Position numbers and translations under genes: made by a program. A stretch of DNA of 64,000 nt, taken from NCBI GenBank assembly GCA_030587435.1, contig JAUQZC010000010.1, forward strand, positions 1 to 64,000. The letters run 5' to 3'. The stretch is from Candidatus Baldrarchaeota archaeon (GTDB lineage Archaea; Asgardarchaeota; Baldrarchaeia; Baldrarchaeales; DXJG01). The notes beneath the pieces are model-generated. The model worked only from the letters and a program-made list of their open reading frames with translations, did not search any database and was not told the DNA's origin. Positions 36,176 through 46,104 of this stretch are shown here, piece after piece (within the stretch, counting starts at the first letter, position 1; each line of letters starts with the position of its first letter).

Positions 36176-39100
36176 ATGGCTGAAAGATTAAAAAAGCTTG
36201 GCAGTATGCTAAAATCATTAGTCACAATACCTAAAGCAAAAATTAGAAAGGATAAGTTAGTTCTGTATCTATCGCTTATTTTAATATTCTTTTTCGCTCT
36301 GTTAGTTAGAATATATCCGTATTTTTCCCATGGGATCGTCCTTAAAGCATATGACCCATATTTCCAGCTAAAATCAACTCTTTACATCATAACTCACGGG
36401 TTTGCTGCTTGGTTTAGTTGGGTAGAAAAACCTCCAGGTATCTCCACGTGGTACCCCTATGGGCGTAATATGCCTAAAACATCTTTTCCAGGGATTCCGT
36501 GGACAGCAGCGATCCTATACTTCATACTTAGATTTTTAGGAATCGAAGTAGACCCAGTAGCTATTTGTTTCTTCTTTCCAGCGTTCATGGGAGCATTAGC
36601 ATCAATCGCAATGTTTTTCCTTGCCAAGGAAATAAGTGATAGCACAAAAGCGGGATTACTTTCAGCCTTCTTTCTTGCCTTTATACCAGGATATGTTCAA
36701 CGTACAACTGCAGGATTCTTTGATAATGAAGCAATAGGTATTCTACTTATAATAGTAACACTCTACTTTTTCATAAGATCATTAAAAAGAGAATCCTTAC
36801 TTTCAGGAATTATGGCGGGACTAATTCTCGGATACCTCTCAGCGTCATGGGGAGCATACGTATACGTATATGATCTACTAGCTCTCTATGTACTAATACT
36901 TCTTATTTCACGTAGGTATTCTAAATCGCTTCTTTTATCCTATACTGCAACGATAAGCATAGGCCTTTTCATAGCTACAAGAGTACCAAGAATTGGGCCA
37001 AGCGTGCTGACAAAATCAGATATTCTCCCAGCTCTAGTTATGTTGATATTGCTGTTCGTCTATGAAGCAACCCCACTTGTGTATAACTCAATGATGGTTA
37101 AGTGTATTAAAAATATTAAAATTCCGAGAAAAATCATTGGATATCTGCTTCTAACCATCATTATAGTTACATCTTCGGTTTTTGCGTACTTATGGTATAC
37201 TGGTTTCCCCTTTATCGAGGTCTTGGAAAAACATGTTAAACCTATAAGTGGAAAATTCTGGACAGTGATAAATCCTCTATATAGGGAAAAATCGCGTATA
37301 ATAGCCTCTGTAGCCGAACATGCAGCCACTTCATGGGCTGAATTTTATTTTAATCTAAATATACTTTCATTTGTTTATCCTCTTGGAATATATTTCTCGT
37401 TCAAGCGACTAAAAAACGAAGACATCTTCCTGATACTCTTAGGGTTAACGGCCACTTACTTTGCTGGATCTATGATAAGATTAATATTAATACTTTCACC
37501 AGTTGTCTGTCTTCTTTCAGCGTATGCTCTTGATCAAATTCTTTCTCCATTCGTGGGGGTTTTAAGGGAGATACGTGAGGGTATGCCCCTAGCAAGGCGG
37601 AAAAGAGCAAGAATTTCCGGTATTGTTGGTACAGAATACACCGTTGTAACCCTAATTTTTGTAGCATCACTACTTATTATAGCGACGTATTATGGGGCCT
37701 ATATTTCATATAAATACATGGCTGGAGTAGAAATACTACCCAACGGGGAACCAGATTGGCAGGAAGCCCTCATGTGGATGAGGTATAACCTGCCAGCGAC
37801 CGCTATAGTAGCCTCCTGGTGGGACTATGGTTACTGGATAAATACCGTAGCAAATAAAACAACAATAGTTGATAACGCAACTCTTAATAGTACCCAGATC
37901 GCATTAATAGGAGCTGCATTTGCATTAAATGAAACGGAAGCGGTAAAGATCTATAAACGGTTTAATGTAACACACGTACTAGTCTTTTTTGGATACTGTG
38001 CACAAGGACTTGGTGGCGACGAATTTAAATGGCCATGGATGGTAAGAATCGCAGAGGATCATTTTCCAAAATTAGTGAACGAAAGTCTTTATGGGGATAT
38101 TACTAGTCCGACAGGAACACTATTCAACTCTACAGTCTATAAAATGCTTTTCTACGGTGAGCCAGACCCTCAAAGTAAGTACCTTGGGTACTTAGTGCAA
38201 TTTATGTCAAGGTATAAGTACTTGGCTTATCGGCCAGACCCTTACGGATATCTGTCTTTAATTGATCAAAGACACTGGGCGCTCTTTGAAAAAGTATTTA
38301 AACCTGTTTATATCTCGAGTAACCGATTCGTTAAGATATATGAAGTAAACTACAGTATACTAGAGGCAAAAATGGAAATTACTGATGCCAAACCATACGC
38401 CAATGGGCTTTTCGCTATCACGGTCAACAACACGGGAATTCATGAAATTTCTATTTCAAAGGCCCGTATAAATGATGAATTATATAGTTTTGAGACCATA
38501 AATGGAAGCCGAACAGTAAAACCGAAAGAGTCCATTAGTCTCTTTGTTGATACTGAAAGAGAATGGTCAATAGGTGATAACGTATCGATTAAGGTTATAG
38601 CAAATGTTCTAGAATATCCCGGCTATAGAATTTACGCCTCTATGAACGCCAGCATCATAGAAGCTCCTAAAATACTTCTCAATGTTAGTGAAACAAAATC
38701 TACGATCTATAGTAATGGTATAGGACTTATCCAGGTCAAAAATGTTGGAGAATACCCAGTTACGGTTGATTCCATGAAGATAAATTCAACAGAAACATCA
38801 TTCAGCATACTTAACGGCTCAATAACGTTGCTCCCAGGCGGTGAATCAACCTTCGTGGCAGACTTAAACTCCAACAAGACATTAACAATAGGACAAGTAA
38901 TGACAGTAAACGTAACATATCACCCCGTTGGTGCTCCAAATAAAACATTGATAGCAACCGCTAATATCAGCATCGCTTCAACTCCACCACTCGTTCTCCA
39001 CATTAGTAATGCGACAGCATATACCAATGGAATTGTAATCATAACAGCTGTCAATCTCATGGACTTACCCCTAAGGATCAGTAATATTGCCGTTAACGGG

Positions 39101-39580
39101 ACACTTTACGGGTTTGAAGTAATTAATGGTAGCTCTACGCTGAGTAGCGGCGAATTCGTCATACTAAAAGTAAACACTGGACTTAACCTCACCGTTTCAC
39201 AAGTAGTCAATGTTACTGTTTACTACAATTTCAGCCTTGTACCACGGTGGTCTAATGAAATATCAAAATCAAATGTTGCAGTGGTACCTTATGCGAATAT
39301 AAGTGCTGACGCATATACCAATGGAACGGTTATAATAAAGATCGTAAATCTAGGTATAGAGCAACTGGAAATATCGACAGTTAAAATCAATGGCACAGCC
39401 TGCGAATTTATAATCATTAACGGGTCGACCGCTATAAATCCAGGAGATTCAGCTACATTAAAAATACTCAATTGTACATCAGCACTTGGTAAAAAACCCG
39501 CAGTAGGTGACAAAATAATTATAACAATCATTTTCGTAGAAGGATATGTATTAAAAACCGAAGTTACAGTCAAAGATTAA
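36176..39580 (+). CDS. aglB: oligosaccharyltransferase STT3/AglB with C-terminal Ig-like repeats
   Basis: 1134 aa. N-terminal multi-spanning domain (about 30-520) with the first acidic metal residue in AYDPYF (D60), then the WWDYGYW catalytic-site motif at 548-554. It transfers lipid-linked glycan to Asn of N-x-S/T sequons outside the membrane. From about residue 733 to the end are four related beta-sandwich repeats of about 100 aa, each with a Y-[AST]-N-G ... N-x-[GTL] ... F-x-x-[IL]-N-G-S pattern, and rich in N-x-S/T sequons. The tail may be glycosylated itself and extends the usual length by about 300 aa. Confidence 0.93.
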   Translation: MAERLKKLGSMLKSLVTIPKAKIRKDKLVLYLSLILIFFFALLVRIYPYFSHGIVLKAYDPYFQLKSTLYIITHGFAAWFSWVEKPPGISTWYPYGRNMPKTSFPGIPWTAAILYFILRFLGIEVDPVAICFFFPAFMGALASIAMFFLAKEISDSTKAGLLSAFFLAFIPGYVQRTTAGFFDNEAIGILLIIVTLYFFIRSLKRESLLSGIMAGLILGYLSASWGAYVYVYDLLALYVLILLISRRYSKSLLLSYTATISIGLFIATRVPRIGPSVLTKSDILPALVMLILLFVYEATPLVYNSMMVKCIKNIKIPRKIIGYLLLTIIIVTSSVFAYLWYTGFPFIEVLEKHVKPISGKFWTVINPLYREKSRIIASVAEHAATSWAEFYFNLNILSFVYPLGIYFSFKRLKNEDIFLILLGLTATYFAGSMIRLILILSPVVCLLSAYALDQILSPFVGVLREIREGMPLARRKRARISGIVGTEYTVVTLIFVASLLIIATYYGAYISYKYMAGVEILPNGEPDWQEALMWMRYNLPATAIVASWWDYGYWINTVANKTTIVDNATLNSTQIALIGAAFALNETEAVKIYKRFNVTHVLVFFGYCAQGLGGDEFKWPWMVRIAEDHFPKLVNESLYGDITSPTGTLFNSTVYKMLFYGEPDPQSKYLGYLVQFMSRYKYLAYRPDPYGYLSLIDQRHWALFEKVFKPVYISSNRFVKIYEVNYSILEAKMEITDAKPYANGLFAITVNNTGIHEISISKARINDELYSFETINGSRTVKPKESISLFVDTEREWSIGDNVSIKVIANVLEYPGYRIYASMNASIIEAPKILLNVSETKSTIYSNGIGLIQVKNVGEYPVTVDSMKINSTETSFSILNGSITLLPGGESTFVADLNSNKTLTIGQVMTVNVTYHPVGAPNKTLIATANISIASTPPLVLHISNATAYTNGIVIITAVNLMDLPLRISNIAVNGTLYGFEVINGSSTLSSGEFVILKVNTGLNLTVSQVVNVTVYYNFSLVPRWSNEISKSNVAVVPYANISADAYTNGTVIIKIVNLGIEQLEISTVKINGTACEFIIINGSTAINPGDSATLKILNCTSALGKKPAVGDKIIITIIFVEGYVLKTEVTVKD

Positions 39581-39583
39581 TTA

Positions 39584-39778
39584 TCATATCTTAACCTCTT
39601 TTTCCTTTGCTAGTTCACGTTTTAACTTCCTTCTATACTCGCCATACGGGTCAAGAGGAGAAAACTTAGGTGGATAAGGAGACTTAAGCGGCCCACCACA
39701 ATATGGGCATTTATCTTGCTTTAGAGTGTAGCTTCCACATTTTTGGCACTTGCGTAAAATTTTCCCCAAGTCATTCAC
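39584..39778 (-). CDS. nop10: rRNA pseudouridylation protein Nop10
   Basis: 64 aa. The zinc motif CQKC..CPYCG at residues about 10-28 and PYPPKFSPLDPYGEYRRKLK match Nop10, a core H/ACA RNP subunit with Cbf5. Its start overlaps the aIF2-alpha stop, the usual archaeal pair. Confidence 0.95.
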   Translation of the reverse strand: MNDLGKILRKCQKCGSYTLKQDKCPYCGGPLKSPYPPKFSPLDPYGEYRRKLKRELAKEKEVKI

Positions 39779-40578
39779 CTGGGCTCTCTTTTGAAATCTC
39801 CTTCTCCCCCTTCTTCCTTAATTAGAGTAAGTGCAGTATCTACTACTTTCTTTAATACCTCTTCTGCAGTTTCCCAGTCCTTTGCCTCTACCTCTACTCT
39901 CCATCTTGGAGTTCCAGCCAGGTATATATTGACCTTTACTCCGTCTTTTCCAACTTCACCGGCCTTCATAGCTTCTTTTAAAGTCTTTTTAATAATTTCA
40001 ACACCATTTGGTTTTGCACATCTTAGCGTAAGTATGCCTGAAATTTTAACTTTTGGAATTTCCACGTACATTTTTGCTAATTCAGTTAATACTTTCGCCC
40101 ACTTTTCATCTATTCCAGCCTTTAGAAGTATATTCTCACCTTCCTCTAGTGCAGCTTCGAACCCCGCATATATTTCACCAAAAGCATCTTCCATTTTCCA
40201 TCCTGCTTCCTCATAAGCTTCATCAAGAGTTTTTCCTAACTTCTCAGCAGCTAATAGGAGTAAATTTTCAGCTTTTTGAGCGCGTTTCCATTCAGCAATT
40301 TTCTGTCGTTTCCATTGATCTGTTACTCGTCTTAAAGATAAGTCTATGTGGTTTTTGATTTTATCTACTCTTAAAACCTTAGCAACGACTTTTTGCTTCT
40401 CTCTAACATAATCTCTGATGTTACGAACCCATGTACTAGAAATTTCGCTAATATGGATGAAACCTTCCTTACCATCATACTCATCCAGTTTAACGTAGGC
40501 TCCATAGGGTTCAATGCGGATTACAGTTCCGATCACTATGTCACCAACTTCAGGCCATTCCTGTCTCTTCTTAACCAT
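39775..40578 (-). CDS. translation initiation factor aIF2 alpha
   Basis: 267 aa. N-terminal S1 domain (GDIVIGTVIRIEPYGAYVKL), helical middle and C-terminal alpha/beta domain that binds gamma. ATG 40578 is used because GGAGGG at 40591-40586 is spaced for it; the longer TTG start would overlap that site. It delivers initiator tRNA with beta and gamma, which are elsewhere. Confidence 0.94.
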   Translation of the reverse strand: MVKKRQEWPEVGDIVIGTVIRIEPYGAYVKLDEYDGKEGFIHISEISSTWVRNIRDYVREKQKVVAKVLRVDKIKNHIDLSLRRVTDQWKRQKIAEWKRAQKAENLLLLAAEKLGKTLDEAYEEAGWKMEDAFGEIYAGFEAALEEGENILLKAGIDEKWAKVLTELAKMYVEIPKVKISGILTLRCAKPNGVEIIKKTLKEAMKAGEVGKDGVKVNIYLAGTPRWRVEVEAKDWETAEEVLKKVVDTALTLIKEEGGEGDFKREPR

Positions 40579-40800
40579 GAGTGTTCCCTCCAATATATGT
40601 ATTCTTGAAGTAACGATACAACGTTAATAAAAACATAAAAACGAATTTAAAAATGTTGAGATCAACGTACAATTAAAAATACTAAAAAATACTAACTTCA
40701 TTAATGCTTGGCCTTAACACTATTAGAATTGAAAGCTCTTCTGATATTATCCTTTTAGGTAAATGAAAGATTTTAACTCAAGGCCTGAAAATATTTCAAA

Positions 40801-40998
40801 TTACCCGAGTACTTTAATGATTTTGGCTTGTATTTTTGCCTTCCCTCCACTTGGCACCGCAAGTACACGGTTACAAACTAAGCATCGAACTTTAGTACTT
40901 GCACAGCCAAATATTACTTGTTCATTACCACAATCTGGGCACGAAACTTTAACAAATCTTGACCTTGGTTCCGGAACCAATAAGTCTTTTCGTCCCAT
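40801..40998 (-). CDS. rps27e: 30S ribosomal protein S27e
   Basis: 65 aa with the zinc motif CPDC..CLVC (residues about 20-42). Standard length. It lies between L44e and aIF2-alpha, a typical archaeal order. Confidence 0.95.
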   Translation of the reverse strand: MGRKDLLVPEPRSRFVKVSCPDCGNEQVIFGCASTKVRCLVCNRVLAVPSGGKAKIQAKIIKVLG

Positions 40999-41107
40999 AA
41001 CAATTCCTCACCTCGTAGTGACCCTTTAACTCACGACTTCTTAATTTTAAAATTTTTATGATATAACCACGATACAAGGGAGAAACATTATGTAAGGCAT
41101 AGGAAAG

Positions 41108-41383
41108 TTAAACAAGTTCTATACCCTTGATTCTAATTCCTTTTTTATGAATAATATAGCCACAGTCTCTGCACTTAAGCTTCAGCGTTTGCTTCTTGGT
41201 AGCTTTAACTAGTTTTTTCTGTACTGGTTTTGGTTGTGAGCCATATCCCTTTTTCTTTCTCTCGTATCTTCGTCTTCCTTGGGATAGTTCCCTTTCGGGG
41301 CCTTTCTTATAAAGGGACACTGAGTGGACAGTGTATGCATTACATCTTGGGCAGTATGTTCTTATTTGCTTCGGAACTTTCAT
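41108..41383 (-). CDS. rpl44e: 50S ribosomal protein L44e
   Basis: 91 aa. CPRC near residue 11 and CRDC near 74 form the zinc site; the basic middle (GRRRYERKKKGYGSQPKPV) is typical. It is next to S27e. Confidence 0.95.
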   Translation of the reverse strand: MKVPKQIRTYCPRCNAYTVHSVSLYKKGPERELSQGRRRYERKKKGYGSQPKPVQKKLVKATKKQTLKLKCRDCGYIIHKKGIRIKGIELV

Positions 41384-41515
41384 CTGGATCGCCTCACGTA
41401 CTTAAAAGTTACATACTTCACAATAAGTTCTCCTTTTTAATCTTATCTCATCTGCACACTTGAATGAAGGTATCAAAAATCTAGTGCCTATAAGTGTAGG
41501 TCGCTAAATCATAAT

Positions 41516-42088
41516 TTATATTCCTATAATTTTTGCCTTTGCTTTCTTTATTAACGTTTCAGCATTTTTTCTCGGTAATACTACAACGTCTCCCTTTTTA
41601 AAGGGTCCGTAGACCTTCATATCTGTTCCAACGATGGCAGGTAGATTCTCTAGGATTCTCACAACAATTTTCTCCCTTTCTAATGTCATTTCAAAATCTT
41701 TTTCTGGCTTCACCAGACCTTTAAACATTTTTCCCTCGAGAATACGAGAAATAAATGAATTGAAGTTCTTCAAGGTTTCTGTTAAGGGTTTAAAATATTC
41801 TTTTTCTACAGAATTTAATTTTTCTTCTGGGACTTCTTTACCGTTCAGTGCATTCCTTAGGATTTTCTCTAAACGTAGATTACACAGATCTTTAATAATA
41901 AATTGGGCGTTTTCTAATTCTAATTCTATGATTTTTGTTTCGATGCTACTTAAGGTCTCGGATTTCAGCCCTATCTTAAGCATATTAATGTACTTGCTTG
42001 CTTCTTCATAAAAATTCGAAGGCAGATTCTGTATATCGTCATTTTCAACCTCTTTGAGCCATATTGAGTAAAGCTTTTCATAATCCAT
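41516..42088 (-). CDS. GINS complex subunit (Gins51/Sld5-Psf1 type)
   Basis: 190 aa from ATG 42088, one base after the priS stop, with GGAG inside priS as the ribosome site. A long helical N-terminal A domain and a short C-terminal B domain (VYGPFKKGDVVVLPRKNAETLI) are in the Gins51 order. GINS links MCM and Cdc45/GAN at the fork. Co-location with primase and PCNA fits. Confidence 0.85.
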   Translation of the reverse strand: MDYEKLYSIWLKEVENDDIQNLPSNFYEEASKYINMLKIGLKSETLSSIETKIIELELENAQFIIKDLCNLRLEKILRNALNGKEVPEEKLNSVEKEYFKPLTETLKNFNSFISRILEGKMFKGLVKPEKDFEMTLEREKIVVRILENLPAIVGTDMKVYGPFKKGDVVVLPRKNAETLIKKAKAKIIGI

Positions 42089-42089
42089 T

Positions 42090-43328
42090 TTATAACAGCT
42101 CCGCAACTGCCTTAGCAAGTGTGAATACGACAGCAGAAAGAGGTAATTCTACTTTCTGGCCTTTTTGATAAGGCCCAAATATTTCATCTCCTATTCTAAA
42201 CTCTGGGCAATACTCTTTGAAAATTACTTCTTTCTCGCCTTTAAAAATAATTGCATCTTTAAATGGGTCAAAACGTTCCAAATCCGTAACGGAAATGGGA
42301 GTTACTTTAAACCCGGTTGAACCGTGCAAGCTGTATTCAAGTCTGATAAGTCTATGGATGTCTACGGTTACCGGTTCATCTATCTGAGCAGCTGTTTTCT
42401 TTATGGCTGCCGAAGCAATGTTCTTCCAGATAGAAATACCTATACCTTGCAAAATATCCCATCTCGAGGGAACTGAGCTTAATGCGGTTACAACTTTTTC
42501 CCTATTAACTAATAGTATGTCAATTTTTCTTTTCGGTATTCCGGCTTCAATTAAAACCTTATCCAAATCAGGGCTAGAGAAAACTTTAATTATGGATTTT
42601 ACTAGACGTTTTCCCCACCCTTCACTAGTTAGATCGGGGCCGATTATGAATTTGCGGCCCCCTGCAGAGACTTCAATTAAACCTAAATTTTCTACTTTTA
42701 TCCCTGTCCCAGATATATAGTCAACAATCTCCCTTCTTTCATCACTGCTCAGTTCTTTTACAGCTTCATTATCTACATGTACGTGGTAACCACGGTGTCC
42801 AGAATATACAACTTTAACCTCTTTTTCGGAAATACCAAAGTCGTCGAAAAGAAAATCCAAGAGTTTAAAAACTTCATCTTTCGCAAAATTAAGGCACTGA
42901 TCACATATCCATGAAACTTCATTAATTACTGTTGATTTGCAGTTTAAACACTGCGCAGGCTTTTTTCCAATACCAGTGGTCCCACACTCCATGCATATCC
43001 ATCTGTCATGAATCTCCTTACATGGCGTGGTTAAATGGTCAGCATCGATATCAAAAATTAAATCAGCACCTACCCAACCCTTGCCCTCCATATTTTGAGC
43101 TTCGGGATCTAAATAGTAAGCTGCGGATCTATAAGCGTTTTTCGGTACTTTTTTCCTTAGAAAAGTTAGGAATTCGGTTCTACTATAAAAAGTTTTATGT
43201 CTAATCATTCCTTCCTTATCCCAGAGCATAAAACCGAATTCTCTCTTACTAAAATGAGGAGGTGTAGGTATATCGTTCTCTCTGTAGTAAGCTTCAAAAA
43301 GACTTTTCAAAAGTAAAACTGTCTTCAT
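42090..43328 (-). CDS. priS: DNA primase small subunit PriS
   Basis: 412 aa from ATG 43328. The upstream GTG-type starts would run into priL, and this ATG follows the priL stop directly. Catalytic acidic residues are in LIFDIDADH; the zinc knuckle CMEC..CLNC is inserted as usual; SGHRGYHVH is the nucleotide site. It synthesises primers with PriL. Translationally coupled to priL and gins. Confidence 0.94.
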   Translation of the reverse strand: MKTVLLLKSLFEAYYRENDIPTPPHFSKREFGFMLWDKEGMIRHKTFYSRTEFLTFLRKKVPKNAYRSAAYYLDPEAQNMEGKGWVGADLIFDIDADHLTTPCKEIHDRWICMECGTTGIGKKPAQCLNCKSTVINEVSWICDQCLNFAKDEVFKLLDFLFDDFGISEKEVKVVYSGHRGYHVHVDNEAVKELSSDERREIVDYISGTGIKVENLGLIEVSAGGRKFIIGPDLTSEGWGKRLVKSIIKVFSSPDLDKVLIEAGIPKRKIDILLVNREKVVTALSSVPSRWDILQGIGISIWKNIASAAIKKTAAQIDEPVTVDIHRLIRLEYSLHGSTGFKVTPISVTDLERFDPFKDAIIFKGEKEVIFKEYCPEFRIGDEIFGPYQKGQKVELPLSAVVFTLAKAVAELL

Positions 43329-43329
43329 G

Positions 43330-44388
43330 TTACTCTTCACTTTCACTACGCCTCTTCCCACTAACATATAACATTCTATAATAAAATGTAAGAGGGTTTT
43401 TCACTCTTCCCTCAGAACACCATCTATGCGTAGGCTTGCAAATACCGTAAGTCTTTAGTGTATCACAATTATGAGCTGTGTATCCTTTGTTTTTAGCGTG
43501 TCTAACATAGTACCGTGTTCTTTCTTCATTAAAATCAGGCATTTTTCGGAATAAATCTACAACCTCTTCTTCTCTCTTCCCAATATTTAACATAAAAAAC
43601 ATGAGAAATAATCTTTCTACGTGGCTTAGATTTTCTCCCTTTTCTGCTCTTTCAAGAATAAACTGCACACATGGTGGATAAACTCCACCTGAAATTTCAA
43701 CTCTTATTGGAATTTCCCTTATGACTTCCTTTTTATATCTCTTAACTAATTCTTCTATTTCTTTAACGGTTCTCGCAATTTTTTCCGGTAACTCTATGAA
43801 TCTCTTTGGGACTCTTCTTTCTAGAATTCTTTCTTTAAAGGCCTCGGCCATTAATCTAGCCAGTTCTCGTTTGGTTAGCCTAACATATCCATTTGAAACC
43901 GGATGGTTACACATTTTCCAGGTTATATCATGAAAATGAACCGCAACACTTAGATAGTCCTTAAAATGCAATTTCCATTCATAATATTTTACCCCCACTC
44001 TCTTTACTTCGTATATTAAATCCCAACCACTTTCACTCACATTACCAGGCATTCTGGCAATTTCTAGTATCTTATCATTACTTTCCCCCTGTAAAAACTT
44101 GCCAACCCTTTTCGAAAAAGCAACAGCAAATCGACGTCTAAGCCATTCATCACCAATTGCATCTATAAAAAGTCTAGCAACGGGAAACGCCAAAATTTCG
44201 GTGTCAATACTGCTTGCTAAATAAGTATAAACTCCTCTAGTAATAACTTCTCTAAGTATCTGATGTGCTCTACTTATGACATCAGGAAATTCATCAGCTA
44301 AGGATGTAATATCAATATTGAGTTGTCTAACATATTTTCGTGCAAGCTCTATACTTGGATACTTAGCCAGATCTTCTTTTGTCAACAT
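43330..44388 (-). CDS. priL: DNA primase large subunit PriL
   Basis: 352 aa. The C-terminal [4Fe-4S] domain cysteines are seen in PPCVQF, HNCDTLKTYGIC and RWCSEG. Binds PriS and controls primer start and length. First of the priL-priS-gins run; PCNA lies upstream. Confidence 0.94.
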   Translation of the reverse strand: MLTKEDLAKYPSIELARKYVRQLNIDITSLADEFPDVISRAHQILREVITRGVYTYLASSIDTEILAFPVARLFIDAIGDEWLRRRFAVAFSKRVGKFLQGESNDKILEIARMPGNVSESGWDLIYEVKRVGVKYYEWKLHFKDYLSVAVHFHDITWKMCNHPVSNGYVRLTKRELARLMAEAFKERILERRVPKRFIELPEKIARTVKEIEELVKRYKKEVIREIPIRVEISGGVYPPCVQFILERAEKGENLSHVERLFLMFFMLNIGKREEEVVDLFRKMPDFNEERTRYYVRHAKNKGYTAHNCDTLKTYGICKPTHRWCSEGRVKNPLTFYYRMLYVSGKRRSESEE

Positions 44389-44437
44389 ACTACATCAAAT
44401 GAAATAAATAATTTTAGTTTTAAAACCTTCCTAGAAA

Positions 44438-45190
44438 TTATTCACCCTCGATTCTTGGAGCTAAGAAATAGCTTACTCTTCCTCCACCGGGAAGATTAAA
44501 ATCTATGCGTAGAGGCATATCTGTTGAGAGTTGAAGCTTAACAGTATCAGCAGCTTTAGCAACCTTAATCATATCAGCAAGATAATTTAGAGTATATGTT
44601 GCAGCAGATTCTTCTGAAGCTTGAATATCAAGAAGGGCTTCAGAATCTTTTCCCATCTCTACAACGACTTCTCCAAGGTCGCCCATAGCTCTAAAGGTTA
44701 CTTTATCAGGTTGAATTACAATCTTTACATGGTCACTAGTAACTGCAGCATCTTTAACAGCTTCCTGTAAGGCATCTGCTGTGATAATGGCAAAAGCCTT
44801 AAATTCCACGGAAGGTTCAGGTAATTCTTCAGCAGTAATGTCAAGCAAATGAATACTAAAAGTCCTTACCGTTTTTCCTCTCAGTCTTAGCTTAAGTCTT
44901 TTCTCAGCTTCTTCATAAATCATTTCTAATGTGTCTCCACTCCTCGCCCTTCTCATAATTTTTTTCATTTCATCGAGATTTACCCCCAGTAAAGTTTCTT
45001 GATCACACTCGTATTCATCAAATGCATCACTTGGTAATACAAAATCCACCATAGCAACATGTGATGGATCCATAGCTCTCATACTAAGTCCATCCGGCTT
45101 AGCAACAAAGTTAGCCTCGTCGACAAGGGTTGATAATGCATCAACTATGTAGGTCCAAGTTCTTGCATCTGAAAGTAACGCTCTAAACAT
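44438..45190 (-). CDS. pcn: DNA polymerase sliding clamp PCNA
   Basis: 250 aa. DGLSMRAMDPSHVAMVDF, the central LDIT region and the C-terminal YFLAPRIEGE identify PCNA; length is standard. It tethers polymerases, Hef and FEN1. A single clamp gene is present in this window. Confidence 0.96.
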   Translation of the reverse strand: MFRALLSDARTWTYIVDALSTLVDEANFVAKPDGLSMRAMDPSHVAMVDFVLPSDAFDEYECDQETLLGVNLDEMKKIMRRARSGDTLEMIYEEAEKRLKLRLRGKTVRTFSIHLLDITAEELPEPSVEFKAFAIITADALQEAVKDAAVTSDHVKIVIQPDKVTFRAMGDLGEVVVEMGKDSEALLDIQASEESAATYTLNYLADMIKVAKAADTVKLQLSTDMPLRIDFNLPGGGRVSYFLAPRIEGE

Positions 45191-45193
45191 AAT

Positions 45194-45532
45194 TTATCCC
45201 TCCTCAACATATTTGCTTTGAATATTTTTAAACTTCTTCCTTAAATCATATACTTGTTTATAAAGGTCAAATTTTAACTTATCCATATTCTGAATTAATT
45301 CAGCGTCTATTTCAATTTCACCATTTGTTCTTATAGAAACTTGACCTATAACTCTTATTAATTTTCCAACATATAACTCACGGGACGTTCGAACCTTAAT
45401 GCTACCACTGCCATCATCGAGAATGCACATGCCAGGCTTAGACTCAACTACTACACCGATTATCCTAACACGTCTATCTTCAAGTTTTATTTCATTTATC
45501 CTTCTGTCAACTGCTGGGATCCTTTTGCTCAA
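45194..45532 (-). CDS. OB-fold nucleic acid-binding protein
   Basis: 112 aa. A short basic N-terminus, an OB fold (VRIIGVVVESKPGMCILDDG, IKVRTSRELYVGKLIRVIG) of the RPA/Stn1 kind, and a C-terminal helix. It is 3 nt from pcn, so probably a replication or repair accessory factor, which is inference. Its start overlaps the 3' end of the next upstream gene. Confidence 0.7.
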   Translation of the reverse strand: MSKRIPAVDRRINEIKLEDRRVRIIGVVVESKPGMCILDDGSGSIKVRTSRELYVGKLIRVIGQVSIRTNGEIEIDAELIQNMDKLKFDLYKQVYDLRKKFKNIQSKYVEEG

Positions 45533-45707
45533 TTATTTTCCTCCAAACATTTGTGGCAATTTTCTCTGCAGCCTTTAGATTTTGTAATGAACGGAAAATA
45601 TAGCTTTTTGCATTGAACCTATCAGGAATGCGATCATAGCTTTCCTCTAACATTTTTACAGTTTTTCTTAATATCCTCCATAGAGCTTCGGCTTCGTAAG
45701 CTAACAT
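45507..45707 (-). CDS. small helical hypothetical protein
   Basis: 66 aa from ATG 45707, which follows the tfs stop by 14 nt with GAGTGTGAT as a probable ribosome site; the longer frame would overlap tfs. A single helical protein (LWRILRKTVKMLEESYDRI). It overlaps the OB-fold gene start. Function unknown. Confidence 0.6.
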   Translation of the reverse strand: MLAYEAEALWRILRKTVKMLEESYDRIPDRFNAKSYIFRSLQNLKAAEKIATNVWRKIIEQKDPSS

Positions 45708-45723
45708 AATAATCACACTCTGA

Positions 45724-46062
45724 TTAGTATTGCCTCCACGTATGGCCACATTTAGTGCATCTGTAGAAGGTAGTCATGGCTTCGTCAGCTCTTCTGGTTT
45801 GAAGTTGCCAGTAATAGGCGCGGTCGTTGCCGCATTTTGGACATTTTACTCGGGCAATAGGCAAAGTTCTAACTTCTTCTTTTACAACGATCATTTCGTC
45901 GCGAGGCCCGTGAGATATGTGATGGGCGATGCGATAGGTTTCTTCTATCTGACTTTTCTCAACTTCTTTAACATACCCACAAGATTTACATCGAAGAACG
46001 GTTTTTCCTTCTTCATTCACATCTGGCATTAGCAAAGCGCCGCATTTAGGGCAAAATTCCAT
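45724..46062 (-). CDS. tfs: transcription factor S (TFIIS/RPB9-like)
   Basis: 112 aa from ATG 46062 preceded by GGAGGAGAT. N-terminal zinc ribbon CPKCGALL..CKSC and C-terminal ribbon CPKC..CTKCGHTWRQY with the cleavage-inducing acidic pair in RRADEAMT. It rescues backtracked RNA polymerase. Confidence 0.94.
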   Translation of the reverse strand: MEFCPKCGALLMPDVNEEGKTVLRCKSCGYVKEVEKSQIEETYRIAHHISHGPRDEMIVVKEEVRTLPIARVKCPKCGNDRAYYWQLQTRRADEAMTTFYRCTKCGHTWRQY

Positions 46063-46104
46063 AAGATCTCCTCCGAAAAGATAAATATACATCGTTAAAA
46101 CGCA

